37,214 nt of DNA from Bacillota bacterium (GTDB taxonomy: Bacteria; Bacillota_C; Negativicutes; CTSoil-072), in NCBI GenBank assembly GCA_017861495.1, contig JAGFXW010000012.1, forward strand, positions 1-37,214, written 5' to 3'. The position numbers were made by a program, and so were the translations under genes. The notes under the pieces are model-generated. The model had not been told where the DNA came from and made no database searches. It saw only the letters and a program-made list of their open reading frames with translations. Of the stretch, positions 1-8,080 are shown one piece after another (position 1 is the stretch's first letter; each line of letters opens with the position of its first letter).

Positions 1-1
1 T

Positions 2-1327
2 ACGACTGTTCTCAATAATGGGGAAATCAGCGACCGGAAACGGGTTGCTGTGCCGGGGGTTGCGCTTAATTTACCGCCGCTGTCGGAACAGGATGTTGCC
101 GATATTTTATTTGGCGTTAAACAGGACATGGATATGATTGCGGCCTCCTTTGTGCAGCGGGCTGCTGATGTATTGGCAATCCGGAAGGTTTTGGAAGATG
201 CAGGGGCATCCATGTTGATTATTCCTAAAATTGAAAATGCGGAAGGCGTCCAAAATATTGAGGAAATCTTGACCGTAGCGGATGGCCTGATGGTAGCAAG
301 GGGTGACCTGGGGGTTGAGATTCCGCCGGAAGAAGTGCCGCTGGTCCAAAAAATGTTGATTGAAAAATGCAACTTGGCAGGCAAGCCGGTGATTACCGCT
401 ACACAGATGTTGGAGTCGATGGTGACTAATCCGCGGCCGACAAGAGCGGAAGCCAGTGATGTGGCGAATGCGATTTTAGACGGCACGGATGCCATTATGT
501 TAAGCGGGGAAACTGCATCCGGCCGTTATCCGGTGGAAGCCGTTGCTATGATGTCCAAAATTGCGGCCCGAACGGAAGCGGCGCTGCGTTATGAAGATTT
601 GCCTTCCTATCGCAGTACTCATACCAAGACAACGAGTACGGACGCCATCAGCCATGCAACGGTTCAAATTGCGGACCAGCTCGAAGCTGCAGCGGTGATT
701 TCTGTAACCGAGAGCGGCTATACCGCGCGGATGGTTTCCAAATATCGTTCCCAGTCGCCAATCGTGGCTATTACACCGTATGCAAAAATCGTCAGGCAAA
801 TGCTGCTTTTATGGGGCGTTTATCCGCTGCAAGGGACGAGTGCGGACAATTCGGACGAAATGGTAAATGATTCGATCCAGCGGGCTTTGAACAGCGGTAT
901 CATAAAAGATGGTGATTTGGTGGTCATTACTGCGGGAGTACCGGCCGGCACGTCAGGGACAACCAATATGATCAGGGTGCATGTTGTCGGACGTATCCTA
1001 ATGCGCGGAGTGGGAATCGGCCAGAAGGCCGTCACCGGGAAATTGTGCGTAGTGCGTTCGGCCAGTGATTTGCAGAAGTTTACTGCGGGGGATATTTTGG
1101 TCATATCGAGTGTGGATGATGAAATTGCTCCTTATGCTTCGAAGGCTTCGGCGATTGTCGCGGAAGAAGGCGGGTTTACTTCCAATGCGGCAATTGTTGG
1201 CATTAGTTATGGTATACCGGTTATTGTGGGTGTGGACCATGCCACAACAACGTTGACGAATGAGAGTATCTGTACGGTTGACGCGGCACGCGGATTGGTC
1301 TATAGGGGAGAAATTAATGTCCGCTGA
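2..1327 (+). CDS. pyk: Pyruvate kinase, 5' end cut by the window edge
   Basis: Pyruvate kinase makes pyruvate and ATP from phosphoenolpyruvate and ADP in the cytoplasm. The frame is open from base 2, so the N-terminal part (about 140 residues by comparison with long pyruvate kinases) lies outside. Seen: VPGVALNLPPLSEQD at the start, the active-site stretch MVARGDLGVEIPPEEVPLVQ, ATQMLESM, and LSGETASGRYP. A central regulatory domain follows. The last 90 or so residues form the extra PEP-utiliser mobile domain known from Bacillus-type enzymes (GGFTSNAAIVG, GIPVIVGVDHATT). In that domain the usual TSHAA histidine is Asn. The gene ends in TGA and is followed by a hairpin. Identity is secure; the effect of the His to Asn change is inferred. 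Confidence 0.97.
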   Translation, partial: TTVLNNGEISDRKRVAVPGVALNLPPLSEQDVADILFGVKQDMDMIAASFVQRAADVLAIRKVLEDAGASMLIIPKIENAEGVQNIEEILTVADGLMVARGDLGVEIPPEEVPLVQKMLIEKCNLAGKPVITATQMLESMVTNPRPTRAEASDVANAILDGTDAIMLSGETASGRYPVEAVAMMSKIAARTEAALRYEDLPSYRSTHTKTTSTDAISHATVQIADQLEAAAVISVTESGYTARMVSKYRSQSPIVAITPYAKIVRQMLLLWGVYPLQGTSADNSDEMVNDSIQRALNSGIIKDGDLVVITAGVPAGTSGTTNMIRVHVVGRILMRGVGIGQKAVTGKLCVVRSASDLQKFTAGDILVISSVDDEIAPYASKASAIVAEEGGFTSNAAIVGISYGIPVIVGVDHATTTLTNESICTVDAARGLVYRGEINVR

Positions 1328-1335
1328 TCCTCACA

Positions 1336-1381
1336 CAGCCTGTAAAACCTCGCCCTTTTAGGTCGGGGGTTTAACAGGCTG
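1336..1381 (+). terminator. Hairpin downstream of pyruvate kinase
   Basis: Outer arms CAGCCTGT (1336-1343) and ACAGGCTG (1374-1381) pair perfectly, and the inner part aaaacctcgccc/ggtcgggggttt extends the stem imperfectly. It starts 9 bases after the pyk stop. There is no clear U tract, so termination is likely but not certain. Confidence 0.55.
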
Positions 1382-1404
1382 TAGCTCGGAAGTAAATTCG
1401 ACTA

Positions 1405-1488
1405 TGCCCGTAGGGCACAGGCACTTCAGATGGAGTTTTACCCAAAGGGCACAGGCACCCTCTGAGTGCAGACAATTCTATCTGAAGT
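1405..1488. repeat. Nested direct and inverted repeats before the next gene
   Basis: GGGCACAGGCAC occurs twice (1413-1424 and 1447-1458, 34 bases apart). ACTTCAGAT (1423-1431) is inverted as ATCTGAAGT (1480-1488). GCCC-gta-GGGC and TCTG-agtg-CAGA make small local hairpins. The block ends about 20 bases before the Shine-Dalgarno of the following gene. It could be a dispersed intergenic repeat or a leader that folds to control the downstream gene; sequence alone does not decide. Confidence 0.45.
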
Positions 1489-1525
1489 AAGTCTACATTC
1501 ATTTTTCTTACAGGGAGGCGCTTGT

Positions 1526-2920
1526 ATGATATTGGAAGCAGGGGGCGCTGCAATTGCCGGAGTTCTTTTGACTACGACGGCTTTACGTTGTTATCGCCGT
1601 CGTAATCCGGCCCGACAGCTTTGTCATTTGACGAAAAAAACAGCTAATTTGGCCGATAGGGAACCACCGTTGGCGCCTAAAGAAGCAGCATCTTTGTTGC
1701 TCCCCATCTATTCTATCATCAGGAAGGCGTTTGTAAATAAGAATGAAACCGAGGCCAGCCAAGGCATCTCGTTACTCAAAAACTGTGTTTCTGCCGGTTG
1801 GCTGCGCCATGAAGAACCAGAAAACTTGAAATGGCTGGCGTTGGAAGGGCTTCGCTGCGGTCAGGCGAATAATGTTTCGCAGGTTGTTGATATTCTTTGT
1901 ATGCTGCCGGCGCGAAGCAATATCATTGATTTGCAGGAACTTAGCCGTTTGTTTATCGCCGTTGGAATAGCGGCTTTAAAGGAAAAAGAAAATTTTATTG
2001 CGGCGAAGGCGACGGATGGTATCTTCACCATTCTTTTATTGCGGAAAAAAAATATATCGGCAGAAGTGGTACAGGTTTGTTTGCAGGGTTTGAAAGAAAT
2101 TGGCGTACTGGCGCTGAATCGTCATGACATTGGATTATTCCGGGAAATTGTTATGCGACTAACCGAGTGGGCGGTAACGAAAAATGGCTTTGAAGCGCCG
2201 ATAGAGTTAACTGAGATTTTTTCGGTTTGGCTGCACGCTATTGTGGCCAAAGAAGATGAACAGGGGTTGGAAGTTGTGACCGACTTTTTTATCCGGTTCA
2301 TTAGTGATCGGAATTTGCCGGTGGAAAAGAGTATTTCTTTCTTGCAAGAGTGGTTGCGGTTTGCTGGGATTGCTTCGTTGAATCCCGGAAATGTTTTAGC
2401 TCCAATGATGATGTTTTCCGGGTTGGATGCGGCTGTAAAAAAACAAAATTTACCGCTGTGGATTTTAGCGGTTAGCGCTGCCGGACAGATACCAGCCCGA
2501 ATTATTCAGACGCGAGGAATCACAAAGGCATTTCCTGTATTGTACCCTCTTTTGGAAAGTGGAAGGATTTTGCTGGGGAATGAATTGAAATTTGGCGGTG
2601 AAGGGTATGGCGATTCATACCGCCAGCAAGCGTTGCTGGTTATTATTAACGAGACTTTGATCTTGTTAAACTTGGGCGCGCAACAAGATTTAATCAGCAC
2701 GCCTGATGAAATCTTAGCTGAGGTTCGGAACACTTGGTTGAATTACTCGCCGGCTTGTTTTACACGTAAGCAAGCACAACGATATTGCCAGCTTTTGTAT
2801 TACTATTGGCGGCAAACCAAATGCAAACCAGACCGCCATAGTAAAAACACCGAAAGGGAGTTGTTGGTGCCCCTGCGCCTTTCCGAACAGGACCGGCAAA
2901 GGTTGAAATTTCTTGCATAA
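1526..2920 (+). CDS. Membrane-anchored alpha-helical protein of unknown function
   Basis: I do not recognise this 464-residue protein. The start is set at the ATG at 1526, 7 bases after a clear GGGAGG; an upstream in-frame GTG at 1466 has no ribosome site and lies inside repeats. The N terminus (MILEAGGAAIAGVLLTTTAL, then CYRRR) looks like a single membrane anchor with positive residues after it, placing the bulk in the cytoplasm. The rest is rich in Leu, Ala, Glu and Lys in helical patterns, with no catalytic motif or Cys cluster; a helical-repeat (HEAT/TPR-like) scaffold is a guess. It stands alone between two hairpins, with a terminator directly at its stop codon. Confidence 0.8.
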   Translation: MILEAGGAAIAGVLLTTTALRCYRRRNPARQLCHLTKKTANLADREPPLAPKEAASLLLPIYSIIRKAFVNKNETEASQGISLLKNCVSAGWLRHEEPENLKWLALEGLRCGQANNVSQVVDILCMLPARSNIIDLQELSRLFIAVGIAALKEKENFIAAKATDGIFTILLLRKKNISAEVVQVCLQGLKEIGVLALNRHDIGLFREIVMRLTEWAVTKNGFEAPIELTEIFSVWLHAIVAKEDEQGLEVVTDFFIRFISDRNLPVEKSISFLQEWLRFAGIASLNPGNVLAPMMMFSGLDAAVKKQNLPLWILAVSAAGQIPARIIQTRGITKAFPVLYPLLESGRILLGNELKFGGEGYGDSYRQQALLVIINETLILLNLGAQQDLISTPDEILAEVRNTWLNYSPACFTRKQAQRYCQLLYYYWRQTKCKPDRHSKNTERELLVPLRLSEQDRQRLKFLA

Positions 2921-2948
2921 AAAAAGCCTGGGTTTTCCAGGCTTTTTT
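2918..2948. terminator. Bidirectional terminator between convergent genes
   Basis: AAAAAAGCCTGG, loop gtttt, CCAGGCTTTTTT: a symmetrical stem with an A tract before and a T tract after, so it can end transcription from both sides. It begins within the stop codon of the plus-strand gene, and the minus-strand acyltransferase ends at 2976. Confidence 0.9.
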
Positions 2949-2975
2949 CGGTCCCGCAGAAAGTATATATGGCGA

Positions 2976-4112
2976 TTACGCGTTTGTTTTACGGGTAACT
3001 GTCTTGCCGGATAATAAGAGGCCAAGAAAGGGCAGTGGATAGGAAAGTTGTTTAAGCGCGATCGCAAATACCAGACTGCCGGTAACAATCAATAGATAAA
3101 ATAATGCCGTAACAGTGGTTGTCATCATGAAGCCGCCGGCTGTTACGGCTTTCATTAAATAGTGGATTAAAAACGGGTGGAACAGGTATACAGGATAGGA
3201 ATGTTCGGAAAGCAAGGATAAAGCGGATGTAATTGGTTTAGAAATAGCAGCCTGCCGGAAGAAGGTGAAAAGAAATAAACAAGCCGCCAGGGTATATAAC
3301 ACTCCAATCGGACTCAGTTGTTGGGCGATATTGACTGCTTCTTCCGGTCCGTATTGACAAATAGTAATCAAGTAATAATAAAATGCCAGCATGCCAGCCA
3401 AGGTGCTGGCAAAAAAACAATAGATCGCAGTCCGGAATTGTTCTGTAAACCGGATGAAAGCGGTGAAACGCGCCGCACAGACCGCACCCAGCATGAAGAT
3501 AAAGAGATAATGAACCACCCAATAGCTCAATCGGTATTCGACTAAAATTGCCAGATAGCGGTTACTGAACGCGGAGGGGCGGAGAATATAACAGGAATAA
3601 TAATTAAAAACGATTTGCAGAAGCAGCAAGATTCCCAGCAGTGGAGCGGGATTGCGAATGATAGCGCGCGCCATCCAGCGCCATACTGGGAAAAGTGCGT
3701 AAAACCACAGTAGAATGACTAAAAAGTACAATTGGTAAGAAGCCAAACCAAAAAGAAAGTACTTATAGACAAGAATTGGCTTCCAGATCGAAAAATCGTG
3801 ATAAAGCAGGGAATAGTGCAGCATATATATAATGGACCAAGTCAGATAAGGAAACAAAACTGTGCGAAAACGGCGCAGCATAAATTGTCCATAATTTAGT
3901 TCCCGTTCCAACGGATGGCTGCGAAACAAGCCAAAAGCGGATACAAAGAAAAAGATAGGGACGCTGAAGCGGGATACAATTTCCAGTAGGGCAAAGAGAT
4001 GCAGATTGACATTCGGATTGGTTAGGGTGCAGGCGCCGGTGTGTATTCCCACTACACCGAGCATGGCAACTCCACGAATATATTCAACCGCCGTAATTCG
4101 TTGTCCGGCCAT
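2976..4112 (-). CDS. Acyltransferase family 3 membrane protein
   Basis: A 378-residue integral membrane protein of the acyltransferase-3 family, which moves acyl groups (often acetyl or succinyl) onto sugars of surface polysaccharides or onto other small acceptors. Seen: the family opening ITAVEYIRGVAMLGVVGIHT with the conserved His of the first helix, FSVPIFFFVSAFGLF, the basic loop RRFRTVLFPYLTWS, about ten hydrophobic helices, and SYPVYLFHPFLIHYL near the end. The start ATG has AAAGGAG about 6 bases upstream. It stands alone, so the acceptor cannot be inferred from neighbours. Confidence 0.88.
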   Translation of the reverse strand: MAGQRITAVEYIRGVAMLGVVGIHTGACTLTNPNVNLHLFALLEIVSRFSVPIFFFVSAFGLFRSHPLERELNYGQFMLRRFRTVLFPYLTWSIIYMLHYSLLYHDFSIWKPILVYKYFLFGLASYQLYFLVILLWFYALFPVWRWMARAIIRNPAPLLGILLLLQIVFNYYSCYILRPSAFSNRYLAILVEYRLSYWVVHYLFIFMLGAVCAARFTAFIRFTEQFRTAIYCFFASTLAGMLAFYYYLITICQYGPEEAVNIAQQLSPIGVLYTLAACLFLFTFFRQAAISKPITSALSLLSEHSYPVYLFHPFLIHYLMKAVTAGGFMMTTTVTALFYLLIVTGSLVFAIALKQLSYPLPFLGLLLSGKTVTRKTNA

Positions 4113-4203
4113 AACTACTCCTTTGTTGCCGGATCGATCTTGTTTCCGGCTGTTGTTGCAATAAACGTTTTGGTGGATTCATTGACTAAGTAAGGAGATA
4201 CCA

Positions 4204-4266
4204 TTGATAATTATAATGGATGTTAAAGCAAAAAACAAATTGTTCGGAAGGCGGTGGACACCATGA
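4204..4266 (+). CDS. Possible 20-codon upstream mini-ORF coupled to the S-component gene
   Basis: TAAGGAGA at 4191-4198 lies 5 bases before a TTG at 4204 that opens a 20-codon frame. Its TGA (4264-4266) overlaps the ATG (4263) of the downstream gene as ATGA. The peptide is short and basic (ends KLFGRRWTP). Good ribosome site, correct spacing and the overlap together suggest translation and coupling, but a 20-codon frame can arise by chance and the product itself may be irrelevant. Confidence 0.35.
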   Translation: MIIIMDVKAKNKLFGRRWTP

Positions 4267-4781
4267 TGAACGCCCGTTGCCATGTTTTAACCAGAACGGC
4301 GTTGCTATTGGCGCTTACGCTGCTGTTTCAATCACTGCGCTTGGTTATTCCCCTGCCTGTTTTTATGTCGACGCTATTAATTGGAACTTTGGTCAATGCC
4401 TGTCTGTTGATTGCCGCAGAGGCGATTGGCGTACGCTCCGCGTTAGCGATTTCCGTTATGGCACCGATTGTCGCGTACATGCAGCAGTTGTTGCCGCTGC
4501 CGGTATTTATTGTACCGGTGCTGGCCGGCAACGTGGCCTATGTATTGCTGTTCCTCGCTGTGTTTCGCTGGCGGCGCTGGCTGGCGATTATAACAGCTGG
4601 TGTTGGTAAAATGGCTGTTTTATATGCCTGTTTTGCTTGGATGTTGACCTGGATTGCCTTGCCTGCGCCGGTAGCTTCGGGGTTATTGTTTATTATGAGT
4701 TGGCCGCAACTGGTCACTTCGCTTTGTGGCGGCTTTGTGGCCGGGATTGTCGTTCGCCGGATCGGATCAAGGATAGAATAA
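4263..4781 (+). CDS. ECF-type transporter S component (substrate-binding membrane subunit)
   Basis: A small (172 residues), very hydrophobic protein with about five to six membrane helices, typical in size and composition of S components that bind a vitamin or metal ion for the shared EcfAA'T energising module. Seen: TRTALLLALTLLFQSLR at the N terminus, then short loops with Pro/Gly (VIPLPVFMSTLL, LPLPVFIVPVLAGNV). The start is ATG 4263 or 4266, with GGTGG just upstream; GTG 4254 lies inside the ribosome site and was rejected. No EcfA/EcfT genes lie here, so it would share them with distant loci. Substrate unknown. A generic small membrane protein is the alternative. Confidence 0.6.
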   Translation: MMNARCHVLTRTALLLALTLLFQSLRLVIPLPVFMSTLLIGTLVNACLLIAAEAIGVRSALAISVMAPIVAYMQQLLPLPVFIVPVLAGNVAYVLLFLAVFRWRRWLAIITAGVGKMAVLYACFAWMLTWIALPAPVASGLLFIMSWPQLVTSLCGGFVAGIVVRRIGSRIE

Positions 4782-4817
4782 ATGCCTTGGCGTTACGCCA
4801 AGGCATTTATTCTATCC
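4771..4817. terminator. 22-bp perfect palindrome over the stop codon
   Basis: Arms 4771-4792 and 4796-4817 pair without mismatch around a 3-base loop (tta). The left arm includes the final codons and TAA of the S-component gene. There is no long T tract, so it may act as a terminator, an mRNA 3' end stabiliser, or both. Confidence 0.6.
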
Positions 4818-5177
4818 TCAGGCGGTTGAAAAAGGCCAATCTGCGTTGCACCCGCAAGGAGTATGCCGCCAACTCTAAGGCGCTAAAGCGCCAAGAGTTG
4901 CGCAATCACGACTACGTTTGTTTGGTCCATCAGATGGGATTAATTTTATCTGATGGACATAAGTGCAACCAACGACTTTTGACGTCGTTATCAAAGCTCG
5001 GCAAAAGTCGGGTTTTCTAACCAGCGTACGTTTTAGTACGCGGCGCGTCGCAAGCCTCGTCGTTCCTAGCATCTTAACCTTTTTGAACAGCCTTTATTTT
5101 GTTACTAAGCATAAAATTATGTCAATAATACTTTGATTATCCTATCAGAACTCAAACAGGATATTGGCAGAAGCTGC
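4782..5177. other. Intergenic stretch filled mainly by a palindromic element
   Basis: After the hairpin above, nearly all of this gap is the repeat-like element at 4820-5093. The remaining 84 bases before the minus-strand oxidoreductase are AT-rich with no gene seen. Confidence 0.7.
4820..5093. repeat. MITE-like element with terminal inverted repeats and internal hairpins
   Basis: The first 25 bases (aggcggttgaaaaaggccaa...) and the reverse complement of the last 25 (aggctgttcaaaaaggttaa...) match at about 19-20 positions, giving imperfect terminal inverted repeats. Between them lie palindromes: CAACTCT/AGAGTTG enclosing GGCGC-taaa-GCGCC; GTCCATCAGAT/ATCTGATGGAC; CGACTTTTG/CAAAAGTCG; GCGTAC-gtttta-GTACGC. 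No protein-coding frame is convincing. This fits a small non-autonomous mobile repeat, or less likely a structured RNA. No target-site duplication is obvious. Confidence 0.6.
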
Positions 5178-6278
5178 TTAAGAGGGAGTTCCTCCTTTAT
5201 AATAGCAACGCAGGCCTTCGTGTTTGAAACAAGCATTGCAGGAAATGCAGTCGGCTTTTTTTGCTCCCTGTTGCAGCCGTGTCACTAAATCCGGTTCTTT
5301 GATAAACGGCCGGCTGAGCGAAACCATATCGGCAACACCATTGACGATGATATTTTCCATGATTTGCGCAGACCGTAACCCGCCAACTAAAATAATTGGT
5401 ATGGAAACTGTTTGTTTCAACAGTTCAGCTGCTTTGGCAAAATAGGCTTCTTTTTCCGGCGAATTGACGCCAGGCTGGGCCATAACCCCCTTTGCTTCAT
5501 GCATGCCGCCGCTGACTTCAATTGCGGCAATGCCGTACTTTTCTAATAGTTTAGCGGTGTATAGAACGTCGTCCGGTGTGAGGTGTCCTGAACCGCTGAG
5601 CCCGTCGGTAGAATTTAGTTTTGCCAAAATGGGAAACTGGTCGCCAACTTGTTTACGGCCTGCGGTGATGATTTCGCGGATAATTCGGGTGCGGTTTTCG
5701 ATCGTTCCGCCCCAATGGTCGGCGCGCCTGTTGGTATAGGGGGAAAGAAATTGTGCCAGAAGGTAACCGTGGGCAATATGCAACTGGACACCGTCGCAAT
5801 TGGCATCTTTTGCCCTGCGCATGGCAGCAGCATAGTCTGAGATCAATTGCTGAATTTCTGCCTCCGTTAATTCACGCGGAGTAATTCCTGTCACTGCATT
5901 TGTTACCGCGCTGGGGGCAACTGGTGTTAAATTGTCGATTAAATCCAAGGTCGTTTGTCGCCCGGCATGGGATATTTGCAGTATGAATTTTGCGCCATGG
6001 CGATGGACGGTTTCGGTAACTTTTTTGTAGCCGTCAATAAACCGGTCGTCGTAAATGCCGTTTTGCCGCAGACTGGCTTTGCCGAGCGGATGCTGGACAT
6101 AAGAGTGCGCCGAAATAATAAGGCCTACGTCGTTTTGCGCTAACTGGTTATAAAGCTGCAATTCCGTTTCCGAGATGCTTCCGTCTTCATTGCCCCAATA
6201 ATCTTGAGTGGCTGAGCGGACAAACCGGTTTTTGACTGTAAAGTTGCCAATGGTTGTTGGAGTGAACAAATGGTTCAT
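5178..6278 (-). CDS. NADH:flavin oxidoreductase, Old Yellow Enzyme family
   Basis: A cytoplasmic FMN enzyme (366 residues, one TIM barrel) that uses NAD(P)H to reduce activated C=C bonds or related substrates. Seen: FTVKNRFVRSATQDYWG at the N terminus (FMN-binding barrel start), QISHAGRQT, HIAHGYLLAQFLSPYTNRR (substrate- and FMN-binding His/Tyr region), HWGGTIENR, and PIILVGGLR followed by SLSRPFIKEPDL (phosphate-binding loops). The C terminus carries CISCNACFKHEGLRC, four Cys that recall the Fe-S site of dienoyl-CoA reductase relatives, but without the additional flavin domain of those large enzymes. The ATG has AGGGGGA about 7 bases upstream. It lies 65 bases after the YgjP-like gene on the same strand and may be co-transcribed. 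Confidence 0.92.
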   Translation of the reverse strand: MNHLFTPTTIGNFTVKNRFVRSATQDYWGNEDGSISETELQLYNQLAQNDVGLIISAHSYVQHPLGKASLRQNGIYDDRFIDGYKKVTETVHRHGAKFILQISHAGRQTTLDLIDNLTPVAPSAVTNAVTGITPRELTEAEIQQLISDYAAAMRRAKDANCDGVQLHIAHGYLLAQFLSPYTNRRADHWGGTIENRTRIIREIITAGRKQVGDQFPILAKLNSTDGLSGSGHLTPDDVLYTAKLLEKYGIAAIEVSGGMHEAKGVMAQPGVNSPEKEAYFAKAAELLKQTVSIPIILVGGLRSAQIMENIIVNGVADMVSLSRPFIKEPDLVTRLQQGAKKADCISCNACFKHEGLRCYYKGGTPS

Positions 6279-6343
6279 ATTAAATCCCCCTAAATGTATG
6301 ATTAAGATATAACCCAGAAAGCTGTTGTTTAAATACTAAACCT

Positions 6344-7072
6344 CTAAAAAAGTCGGGTTAATAAATTGCCGTTCTCTTTCAACCAGTTGCGGTGTTGTTT
6401 GTATTCAGGGATAAATTGCGCAACCAATTCCCAAAAAAGTGACGAATGATTGGCAACCCGCATGTGACATAGTTCGTGAACTACCAGGTAATCCATAATT
6501 TCTGGCGGGGCCATCACGATGCGCCAGTTGTAATTGATATTCCCTCGTGACGAGCAACTGCCCCAGCGGGATTTTTGGTCGCGGATGCTGATTTTAACAG
6601 GTCGGACGTTGAGTCTTCCGGCCCAAAAAGTAGTTTTTTCGGTAAATTGGCGGCTGGCATTTTCTATATACCACTTGCGAAGCACTTCCTGCGCTAACGT
6701 GTAAGCGTGCTCGATTTTGTGGGAAGGCAGGCAGAGCGATAGTTTGTTTGGCGTCAAAAAAATTTCCGGCCGTTTCGTATCTTTTTCCATTATCTGCAGA
6801 AGATGCAACCTGCCTTGGAACAGCAATTGCGTTCCTGATGCTAAAGATGCATTCACTGGGTTCTCGTCAATAGCGTTCCGTTGCGCTGATTTCTTCAAGA
6901 TCCAATTTTGGTTTTTTTGCAATAATTCATGCAGCTCCGTTGTTTTTATGCGGGCTGGAGCGCAGATTTCAAGCTCTGTTGCCGTAAGAAGTTTTAAAGT
7001 TATGGTTTTTTTGCGGGGAATTCGACGAATTTGATAAGAAAATCGCTGGTTATTTAGCAAGATTTCAGGCAT
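6344..7072 (-). CDS. YgjP-like zinc metallopeptidase domain protein (DUF45)
   Basis: 242 residues with the YgjP/DUF45 architecture: an N-terminal beta-rich part (YQIRRIPRKKTITLKL, then EICAPARI), then the signature KSRWGSCSSRGNINYNWR and the zinc site VHELCHMRVANHSSLFW, in which HELCH supplies two zinc ligands and the catalytic Glu. The family is annotated as metal-dependent hydrolase; true substrates are not settled. Start ATG with AAAGGAA about 10 bases upstream. It precedes the Old Yellow Enzyme gene on the same strand, with no functional link known to me. Confidence 0.9.
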   Translation of the reverse strand: MPEILLNNQRFSYQIRRIPRKKTITLKLLTATELEICAPARIKTTELHELLQKNQNWILKKSAQRNAIDENPVNASLASGTQLLFQGRLHLLQIMEKDTKRPEIFLTPNKLSLCLPSHKIEHAYTLAQEVLRKWYIENASRQFTEKTTFWAGRLNVRPVKISIRDQKSRWGSCSSRGNINYNWRIVMAPPEIMDYLVVHELCHMRVANHSSLFWELVAQFIPEYKQHRNWLKENGNLLTRLF

Positions 7073-7297
7073 GAAGAGTAAATTCCTTTACTTAAGTATA
7101 AAACAATAAATAGTCTCTGTTTGAATATTGTTCATTACTGTGTGAAAATCCTGCATCACAATGGAGAACTAGATATTGTTATTACGTACAGGAATTTTTG
7201 AGCCCGTAACGAAAAAGATAAAGATGGATCTCTGTTTTTGAAATTACTTATAGGCATATGGATTTTAAGCTATGTTTCAACTGAAGGAGGATATGGC

Positions 7298-7939
7298 ATG
7301 GGAAAACTGGATTTTATTTATAATCGGCGTAGTATACGCCAATTTACCGATGAAAAAATTCCCACAGAAAATTTGCGGGAAATCATTAAGGCCGCTACAA
7401 TGGCACCGTCAGGGAAAAATTCACAAACATGGCATTTTGTTGTTGTTACTAACCCTGCAAAAATTGCCGAATTGGCAGAAATTGTTGTTCGAAAAATTCA
7501 TCAGATGGCAACTTTCTATGCGGAGAAGGAGCAAGGTCAGAAATTTATTAATTATGCGACGCGTTATCACACTGTTTTTAGAAATGCTCCGGTTATCATA
7601 TTGGTTTATGCGGGCCCTTATCCTTCTCTAGCCAGCGAATTAGAAAAAGACGGAATTATATCATCAGATGAGCTTGATTTTTTGAACATACCCAATCCTT
7701 CTGTGCAAAATGCTGCTGCGGCCATGGAAAATTTGCTTTTAGCAGCTACGGCAATGGGATATGGAACTTGTTGGATGACAGGGCTTACTTATGCCGGTCG
7801 TGAAATTTCGGCGTATCTGGGTTTTGAAAAACCAGGCTATCATCTTGTGGCGGCAACTCCTTTGGGGGTTCCGGCAAAGACTTCCGGCGGGAATCCGCCA
7901 CGCAAACCACTTGACGAAATCATGACGATCATCGGGTAA
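7298..7939 (+). CDS. Nitroreductase family FMN protein
   Basis: 213 residues from the ATG at 7298, preceded by GAAGGAGG 7 bases upstream; the frame runs open to 7238 but without a ribosome site. Seen: DFIYNRRSIRQFTDEKIP, the family hallmark, with the Arg residues that bind the FMN phosphate; MAPSGKNSQTWHFVVV; and MGYGTCWMTGL with FMN contacts near the C terminus. Such enzymes reduce nitro groups, quinones or flavins with NAD(P)H in the cytoplasm. It is monocistronic: the minus-strand YgjP gene diverges from it, and a tRNA-type promoter follows. Physiological substrate unknown. Confidence 0.93.
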   Translation: MGKLDFIYNRRSIRQFTDEKIPTENLREIIKAATMAPSGKNSQTWHFVVVTNPAKIAELAEIVVRKIHQMATFYAEKEQGQKFINYATRYHTVFRNAPVIILVYAGPYPSLASELEKDGIISSDELDFLNIPNPSVQNAAAAMENLLLAATAMGYGTCWMTGLTYAGREISAYLGFEKPGYHLVAATPLGVPAKTSGGNPPRKPLDEIMTIIG

Positions 7940-7972
7940 AGAATAAAATTTGAGGAAAATATATTCAATCGC

Positions 7973-8001
7973 TTGACAACTATCCAATTGAATGGTAATA
8001 T
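7973..8001 (+). promoter_or_regulatory. Near-consensus sigma-70 promoter of the tRNA fragment unit
   Basis: TTGACA at 7973-7978 and TAATAT at 7996-8001 are 17 bases apart. Predicted start near 8008, about 23 bases before the tRNA-like sequence. Confidence 0.85.
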
Positions 8002-8030
8002 ATCAATTGTTCCCCGACGCCGCAAAACAT

Positions 8031-8067
8031 GCCGAAGTGGCGGAATTGGCAGACGCAGCAGACTCAA
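8031..8067 (+). pseudogene. 5' half of a tRNA-Leu(CAA)-like gene
   Basis: The 37 bases read as a leucine tRNA from base 1 to the anticodon: acceptor strand GCCGAAG, TG, D arm GCG-gaattggcaga-CGC, A, anticodon stem GCAGA and loop start CTCAA (anticodon CAA). After that the match stops: the partner of the anticodon stem (TCTGC), variable arm, T arm and CCA end are absent. A terminator follows 13 bases later. It cannot be a working tRNA as it stands. It may be the scar of recombination in the anticodon loop, or a tRNA-half RNA with its own promoter. Confidence 0.75.
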
Positions 8068-8080
8068 CAATCAAAATATT

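Noticed and set aside
4875..5072. Minus-strand open frame of 65 codons in the palindromic element
   Set aside because: Lies wholly inside the MITE-like repeat, has no ribosome site, and its sequence is produced by the palindromes.
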